A DNA stretch of 64,000 nucleotides, from NCBI GenBank assembly GCA_037176845.1, contig JAYKXP010000065.1, positions 124,001-188,000 on the forward strand, in the 5' to 3' direction. The notes below the pieces were generated by a model that was given only the letters and a program-made list of their open reading frames with translations, had not been told where the DNA came from and ran no database searches. This document shows, piece after piece, positions 57,444-64,000 of this stretch. The position numbers and the translations under genes are program-made. The first letter of the stretch is position 1. Each line of letters opens with the position of its first letter. Origin of the DNA: Paramarasmius palmivorus. Lineage: Eukaryota; Basidiomycota; Agaricomycetes; Agaricales; Marasmiaceae.

Positions 57444-60400
57444 CTAGACCTTCCCAAGCACGATAGCGAACAAAGCATTGAAGTGAACAGTATGATGCAC
57501 GTTTCCCATGCCCCGAAATCCAGTAAGGGTAAAAACCACAGTAACCAGGGAATCCAGTTCAACCTCAGGATACGGATACAGCGGAAGCTCAGTATATCGC
57601 TCCCAATCTGCAGGCTCGAATTTGAACCCTTTCGTACCCACCTTCGTCCGACCGTCATAAAGGGGAACTGCGTATTCATTAAGCCGTAATCATTGAACAA
57701 GGCCAGAGAAATACTCACTGCCTTCGTCAAAGCTTCGATAAGGGGGCGCACCTCTACGAAGAATATTCACGCCAGCAATACCAATATCGTCTCCACCCTC
57801 CTCTTCCTCCTCGACCGCTTTTTTCGCCTTCACTTCCGAGCTGCCTTTGGAAGGGGAGGAATAAGGGGTAGACGCGTACTTGTCGTCATCCTGCTCTGCT
57901 CGACAGAAAGCACAGGTCAGATTTGCTGTACAGGGAACACAAGACGACTACTCACGTTTGGGAACCCAACCTTCACGCTTCGTCTGGAACACCAAAGCAT
58001 TACGCCTTCCAGGAGCATGCAACTGGTCATCGCCGAAAAACGAACCGAAATTACACTGAAGGATGTTCCAGTCGTTTTCCAATGGACGAACATGCAGCTG
58101 CTTGACGAAAGTCGGCCCTACTTCGCGACCCTGGGAGACATAGCTCTGCAAACAGACTCCGCTGAGAACAAAAGCCGCATTGCGAACCCCGTCCTTGCGA
58201 GGAATACGAACACATTCCCAATTACGAACATAATCAGTCAAAGGCGCGCGGACGGGGTTTCTAAAGTCTTTATAGCCCATAAACAAAACTGACCGAACCA
58301 GCTTGCTAAATTAACGGTCAGATCTGGAGTGAGACGGATACGGAAAACACATCACACACCTCCTCACGCGAACAGTAGCCGTCTTGAGCATCTCTCCATA
58401 CGAAGCTGGAGTGAAGCTGACAAACGGATCATCAGTGTTTACATTGGGATACCCCACAAAAACGGCACGCCTAAGCCTAGAAGCAAGTGAGCATAACGGA
58501 AATCACCGCGAGAGGGCGAAACACACCTGTTAATCCATGGCATACTGCGGTATAAATCCTGCAAGTCAGGGTGGATACACGTCTCATCCAGCAGCGCCAC
58601 CACAGTCGAAGTAGCACTGGAACCGCCTGTGTACTCTTCCTCACTATAACTCTCATCCTCCTCTTCGTCCGGGAGCGCAACAGCCCCAGAAAACACTTCC
58701 GGTGGGCTAGGGATACCGAGACACGTTAAAAATGCCAAGAGATCAACACGACGCACACACGAACCTATCATCCCCAGCCCCACCACCGAGACGGCCACCA
58801 ACCACCGGACTACTATAATCAAATCAACAATTTAACAGAGGTCAACAGATAGGCGTGCCATCCAAGTCTCACCGCTTGGTACCAGTCAATCCATTATTGG
58901 ACTGAGTAAAAGGCCTTCGACCAAGAAAATCAATGTACCACCCAATGCATATACGACAGACCACTCACGGATCTAGCTTTACCTCCCGTTCCTCAACATG
59001 TTGACCTCCCGATGCCTTTCCACTGCCGAGCTTCTTTCCGCGTCTAAAACAAAGCTATCAGCAAACACAACAATGATCGAAACAAAGCACTCACGGCGTA
59101 GCCTCAACGGAGACATTGTCACCTCCACTAACACCTGGAGACGAGGGCACGAGTCTGAAACAAAATTAGGTATTCCTCATACTCAAGGAGATTAAAGGCC
59201 TACTTCGACCCAGCACCCGAGCGGTCAAAGAACCGCGAACCAGCAGTCAGAGCAGAGCTGTCCAAAACAGCATCAGCAATAGAAGGGGGGGAAAAGTCAT
59301 TAGTATGCGTGCCCCGTCAATTTCTGCTTGGAAGACAAAACAGTCGTCGGCGACTGCAGCTCCTCGTCGGTTTCACTTAATTCTCTGAGAAGGATTCAGC
59401 AACTAAGTCCTAAACTGATCACGAATTACAGACCTAAACTCGTGATCCGCAGCACTGACCACCGAGCAAGCCCAAGAAGAAAAATAGGTCCAAACGATAA
59501 ACATGATGTAAACGCAGCAGGCTCAAGGCACTAAATACTCACAAGGTTCCAAATTCAGATGCAGTAGGCGACACCATCGATCCACCTGTACGCAGGGACT
59601 GTAAATTGGTCAAAGGAACAATTGCCTTTTTCACACCACCACGACGACGGCGATCCAAAGCAGGATCATAAAGATCGTCATCGCCTCTACGTCGGCTATT
59701 AGTGCTGTACAAAACGAGCAAGAGTCGGAGAGATACCTTTTGGTTCGGGAATCACCAAGTTCTGGGTCATCACTGCACACGAGTACCAAATCAAATCAAC
59801 ACTCTAACCACCATATCCAAACAGGAATACTTGCCTGCGTTCTGATACAAGGACGGCGTTCACCGCCTCTGCCGCCCGAGCAGAAGGCCTTCGACTGCAA
59901 CGAAGCAAATCAAAAGACCAGACTATTCAGCGCCAGACAATCACGCTAAAAACAACGACGCACACTCTGCCACTGGTTCGTCTCCCGGGTGTTTCATCGG
60001 TACATAATTCGGGCACCGCAACGCGGAGACCCTCACTACAAAAATACATACATCAGCTATCAGCAAAAAGACAGCACATAAACAAGAAGCCACCTACGCG
60101 GGCATCTTCCGAGGGGACAACGTGAGATCCTTGACACGAATCTTCGAGGGAGAATCGCTAAACAAGGTCACCATAAGTAAGCAAGCACATAGAGAGGTAC
60201 AAGACGACAGACTTATCGTCTCCGCCGGATCTCCTCCTTTTATCCATCACGACATTCCTCCTATACTCAATTCACCATCGAAGGAACAACACCTAAGGAA
60301 AGAGAACGCACTCTGTAGAGGCTACCGACATGCCAGTGTCAGAGCCGTCCAACTCCTCTCCAACTTCGCTGGAAGGTACAATATCATCACTACCGCAAAT

Positions 60401-61099
60401 GAGACTCAGTAGACTGGCTCGGCCAAACAAGCAACAGCAACATACCGAACACCGGGAGGGCGTCGATTTGCACGAACTGAAGATACCTTACGCTTAATAT
60501 CGTTACTGCCAAGATAAGCAAGGGTAAGGACAAAACCATAACGAGACTGAAAGTACAACTGACCCAGGCTTTGTTCTCCGAACTTGTACTCTGACCTCGC
60601 TATGACCGAAACTGAGCATACACACTCAACGGTAAAGCAACGAAAAAAAGCTCACTCGTCGGACTCAATACTCCCAAACATCTCCACGGGGGCATCATCG
60701 ATAGGCCTGGGATCTGCAGTAGGACTAAAACTTAGATTCAGCCGTATATCCGCATGTTCGGGAGCGGGATCCACGTACGCAACAGATACCACAGAGGCAT
60801 CGCTATCATCATCATCTGCAATAACCACGACCTTGCGGGACGACCTTTCAAAAGATGTGTTAGCGTTACCCTTTGCCACTGACATGTTGTATCTCACTTT
60901 GAGGTACTGTCGTTATCTGCATTCTTGCCCCTACGCTTGTCGCTACCACCACTCAACAAATCTTCAGACACTGAACAATCCGAACACCGGAACGGAAAGC
61001 ATACCTTGCTTGAGTGCTATAAACACATATCATTCGTTAGAAAAAGTAGGGGAACTACATTAAGAATACACTTGCCTTATTTTCTTCGGAGGTGCCATA
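57444..61099 (-). CDS. Unknown lineage-specific protein with about 20 exons (gene X)
   Basis: I assembled this from in-phase splice sites: ATG 61099 (MAPPKKIRQ), then a low-complexity N-terminal half of basic and acidic tracts (KVVVIADDDDSDASV, DSPSKIRVKDLTLSPRKMP, DLYDPALDRRRRGGVKKA, a Glu-rich EEEDESYSEEEYTGG). A folded C-terminal half follows: LRRAVFVGYPNVNTDDPFVS, LFMGYKDFRNPVRAPLTDY, GREVGPTFVKQLHVRPLEND and a final part YTELPLYPYPEVELDSLVTV ending AIVLGKV with TAG at 57444. The C-terminal strands could form an OB-like or other small beta domain. At least one intron (near 59842) appears to use a GC donor (gcaagt). One exon join near 59330 is unresolved. The basic/acidic tails suggest a nuclear protein; function unknown. 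Confidence 0.55.
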
Positions 61100-61284
61100 A
61101 TTCGCCTGCTCAGTAGGTTTTAGAGCAGCAGTATAACGATTGTGCAGGTGAACACCCACAACATTTATACCACCCATCCATGGCACAACTCAGGCATAAC
61201 GGATCCAAGAAGAACCTGCACATGGAGATCCAGTATGAACCATGCGCAGTGCCCACTTTAATAGACAGCAAGTAACAGTTAATC

Positions 61285-62775
61285 GTGAAATCGAGAAGGG
61301 AGGAAGGAAGTGGAACGAAAAGTGACAGTGCAACGTGGTCGTTCCGAAGAAGGCGGTCAGAAAATGCCACGCGGTGCACGCGTCAGTGGAACCTTCTGGA
61401 CCTCGAAATTGCCGTAATCACGAATTCAACCGATGTACTTGCTTCACCGACGGGCGACCGAGCAAAGTAGAAGACACTCCCAACCGGACACTCGCCGCTA
61501 GGATGAAAATATATATACAAAAGCTCTCGAGAATGCACCGAAGAAGAACAGGCTCAAAAGAACTTTACGTCCGAGTACCCAATGTTTGGCGAAAACTTTC
61601 TCTACGAGCAAGCAGGCAAGTCCATCAAGTTCCAATTCGAAACCGATGTCATTATCAACACCACCTATAGCACTTCAGATAGAGCGACTAGCCACAGACC
61701 GACTTTCTCCAGGAAATCTACCCAATGCCTTGGCACATTATGCAGAGGTAAGTTTGCCACTGCTGAAGGTGGAAAGCTACTCAACAAAGCGCAGGCGATA
61801 CCAGACAATACCATTGAGCTAACGACATCGGAGTCAGTTAACGGACACACATGGCATCTCACTACCGTCGAAGACGAAGGACACACCCCTGAAGAGGTCG
61901 TCTTTACGCTACACGGAATCATCATGCAGTGTGATCTACCCCCAATCATCCGGCCATACGGAAGGTGCGCACTTCTCAGAGGCTAAGAGGTCCCAGCGAA
62001 ATCTAACATGCTCAAAAGGTTCGTCTCGCCTAAGCATCTTCAACAACGCGTCCTCTTGACAGGCCTCAACACCACCACATTTTCGCATGGGATGGATGGA
62101 CTTACGCGCCTGGATTCTCTTCTTCGCCAAGCAATCAGAGACGTTCACCCCAAACCCATCCCTGGGCTTACCGAAGGGCATACGACCGTTGATATCGCGA
62201 ACAGATATTTCACCAGCAAGAGAGTCGCAAACGAAGAACACCATGTAGGCTTTCCAAAAAACGTGGATCCTAAAGGCATCCTCGACGATATCCGGGGTGA
62301 CGCATTCGTGTATACAGCCGACAACGTGGTAGAGTACTATCAACGACAGGTGGTGAACGACATTCAAAGGTGCGCATCTAAAGGATATACGTTCGTCTTC
62401 ACTAAAGTACGGTCTACATAGATTCAAACCTATTCACCCATCCCATATCAACAAAGGAGACATCGTTGAAATACAGCTTACCCTCAACCTAGTAGAACAT
62501 GCATCGGGCAAAGGAAGAAATACTAATATCCAATACATCACCAAGCTCATCCTGAGATCTATCACCCTCCTCGATAAGACCTTCTCCGAGGCAAGTCTCG
62601 ACGGCATATCCAATACTGTTATGTTCAATATCTTTTAATACAGACCGCTCGAATGAGCAATACCTCTTCAATTGTCCGGCCGCCGCTAAAACGCAGAGTT
62701 GGACACACAGAAGAGGAGACGAGAGACGCCGAACGTAGGATTAAGAGGATGGCTATAGACGACAATTCGCCTTAG
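61285..62775 (+). CDS. Unknown lineage-specific protein (gene T), plus strand
   Basis: The order of exons reads CTEEEQAQKNFTSEYPMFGE; then, over a GC-AG intron at 61616-61670, ALQIERLATDRLSPGNLP; then, over a GTAAGT intron, AIPDNTIELTTSES and VVFTLHGIIMQCDLPPI. Next come FVSPKHLQQRVLLTGLNTTT with a motif HPKPIPGLTEGHTTVDIANR and AFVYTADNVVEYYQ, then INKGDIVEIQLTLNLVEH and LILRSITLLDKTFSE. A second GC-AG intron (62591-62643) leads to a basic tail (PPLKRRVGHTEEETRDAERR) ending MAIDDNSP at TAG 62775. The start is unresolved: no in-frame ATG was found and the frame opens at 61285. I recall proteins with this tail from many agaric genomes but know no function; the GDIVEIQ segment hints at an OB-like strand pair. 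Confidence 0.5.
61616..61670 (+). other. GC-AG intron in gene T
   Basis: Donor gcaagt and acceptor ctatag give a 55-nt intron. Splicing here is the only way I found to join the exon ending FLYEQA with the next open segment ALQIERL in phase. Confidence 0.55.
62591..62643 (+). other. GC-AG intron in gene T
   Basis: Donor gcaagt and acceptor atacag give a 53-nt intron joining LLDKTFSE to TARMSNTSS in phase. Without it the protein would stop at 62638 and lose its basic tail. Confidence 0.55.
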
Positions 62776-62963
62776 TTATTCATCAATCAATGTAAATGTC
62801 TTCCCTTTCATACATCATACCAGACGGTGTACCTACGAAGTCTACGAGGGCAATCAGTTCCGGTCCACCCTGCATTACTCTTTCTCCAACCATAGGCCAC
62901 GACAATATCGAAAGGATTAGTATACACTGGAAAACAGAAGCTCCTGCTAACGACCTCCTCGTT

Positions 62964-63700
62964 CTAAGCGCCCACAACATTGATAGGAAGTGTACCCTTT
63001 CGGGCAGGATCGTAAGCCCAAACAATGCAAGGTGTATGAGGCATCGATGCAGGCATCCGTAGGAAGGCATTAAACAATGCAACATACCTAAAACATTCAG
63101 CAAGATGTGGGCGTTGAAAGGATCGCTTAGTACTCACCGAACTATATCAAGCGCTATTTCAAATACTCTTTCTGTGTCCACTTCTTTGGGTACGTCAAAC
63201 TCGGCGAGCATAGGACCAATCCAAGGCCTGCCCAACTCGTGTCCCAACTCGTCCAAGGCAGTAGTGACGAACTCATTTACGGGCAAACGATTTTTCTGGC
63301 CCTGATCGACGAATATCAAAGTAAAACATTCTAGGCGCCCAGTGCCTATGCAGGTTCTACGCAAGAGTTTCTTGCGACCTCCACCCCAAACCTGACATGG
63401 CACATACGGGGAGTAGTCATGTTCAAACAACGCCAACCGTTCGATGTCGACCAAGTAAGGGTTTCCTCGCACTGGGAAGTAAACCAACGACTACGACTTT
63501 GCATTCAGCAGCAACGTTTAACGAACAACTAAGCTCATACCTTCTTTCCTTCGAGATTGAATTCAAAATCATTCTCCGCATTAGAAAGCACTGGTTCTTC
63601 TGCATCAAAGCAATATCAAGATACTCCAAACGACACAGAGCAACGAACGTGGACACACCCATATCAGGAATAAGAAAGGAACAAAAGTAGAATCTCTGGA
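62964..63700 (-). CDS. Unknown lineage-specific protein (gene S), 5' end unresolved
   Basis: A long exon reads VRGNPYLVDIERLALFEHDY through CFTLIFVDQGQKNRLPVNEF to GRPWIGPMLAEFDVPKEVDT. A canonical intron then leads to YVALFNAFLRMPASMPHTPC and a stop at 62964 after PINVVGA. An upstream short exon is acidic (EEPVLSNAENDFEF). I could not find a safe start codon; it may lie before 63700. No domain is recognised. It converges on gene T, with about 190 bp between the stops. Confidence 0.45.
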
Positions 63701-64000
63701 ACGGAGAAAAGGGTTGAAGGAGACAGAATTTACAAAAAGCACATATAGCAAATACAACACAGAGTGCAATTCGAAGCCGATCTATACGGTAGGACCCACT
63801 ACGCAAAGGTATACATGACGAGAGGTTTTCAAGAGGGTTTCAAAAAACCAAAGAATCTAAGCCGGGACGATCGTGTACCTTCAGCGTCCCTCGGAGAAGA
63901 CTACGACTAGTCTGTTGCAATTCCGACAGAGGAGCACGCGCTTGGTGACACATTTCATAACAGAAAGAACCCCAAAGAGACTTCCGTTCCCAAATAAGCA
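63701..64000. other. Window end, probable 5' region of gene S
   Basis: It contains no independent gene that I can support. It may hold first exons or the promoter of gene S. Confidence 0.3.

Overview
The window is nuclear DNA of a filamentous basidiomycete, most likely an agaricomycete. Genes are broken by many short introns (about 45-65 nt, GT..AG with a CTRAY-like branch site), genes with a recognisable promoter have a TATA box 40-80 nt upstream of ATG, and several families are typical of mushrooms: BBE-like FAD oxidases, TAP-like S33 hydrolases, class II-like heme peroxidases, L-amino-acid-oxidase-like flavoproteins, Helitrons and expanded JmjC-like proteins. There is no prokaryotic organisation, CRISPR array or recognisable rRNA gene. 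Gene models were assembled by hand from splice signals and reading frame; internal exon edges are predictions.

Left part (1-33 kb). A berberine-bridge-type FAD oxidase with a long acidic insert (3.3-6.0 kb) is followed by two small genes (7.8-8.5 kb, RS/RGG-like tail; 9.2-9.5 kb, Asn-rich). A tandem family of three secreted TAP-like alpha/beta hydrolases lies on the minus strand (10.5-18.5 kb): two look intact and the third is decayed. At 20.0-21.5 kb is a plus-strand gene built on a repeated M-[SG]-W motif, with one intron plus exon duplicated in tandem, followed by a 550-bp polypyrimidine tract. Next come a broken heme peroxidase (23.3-25.0 kb), an EOS1-type ER membrane protein gene (26.3-27.7 kb) and a flavin amine oxidase carrying two frame breaks (28.8-30.6 kb). 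A diverged inverted repeat (25.3-25.8 and 31.8-32.2 kb) brackets the EOS1-oxidase segment.

Middle (33.8-51.1 kb). A near-complete autonomous Helitron (proposed 33,817-41,997) carries one 2,593-residue protein: N-terminal zinc-finger-like region, HUH Rep with two tyrosines, PIF1-like helicase and, at the C terminus, what looks like a ubiquitin-specific-protease (USP) fold with Cys, His and Asp in place plus two CxxC pairs. Its 3' end (hairpin then CTAG, followed by T) lies in an intron of a minus-strand gene encoding a viroplasmin/RNase H1-N-like domain and so truncates it. A second, diverged and 5'-truncated Helitron (48.5-51.1 kb, minus) keeps an 846-codon open frame including the same C-terminal peptidase-like domain and cuts off another gene.

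Right part (51.1-64 kb). A tightly packed block of lineage-specific multi-exon genes, almost all on the minus strand: a truncated unknown gene, a JmjC/cupin-like gene, four unknown genes and one plus-strand gene. At least three introns here appear to be GC-AG (gcaagt donors). I recognise these only as belonging to poorly described mushroom gene families; the block may be an expanding or mobile cassette, but that is inference.
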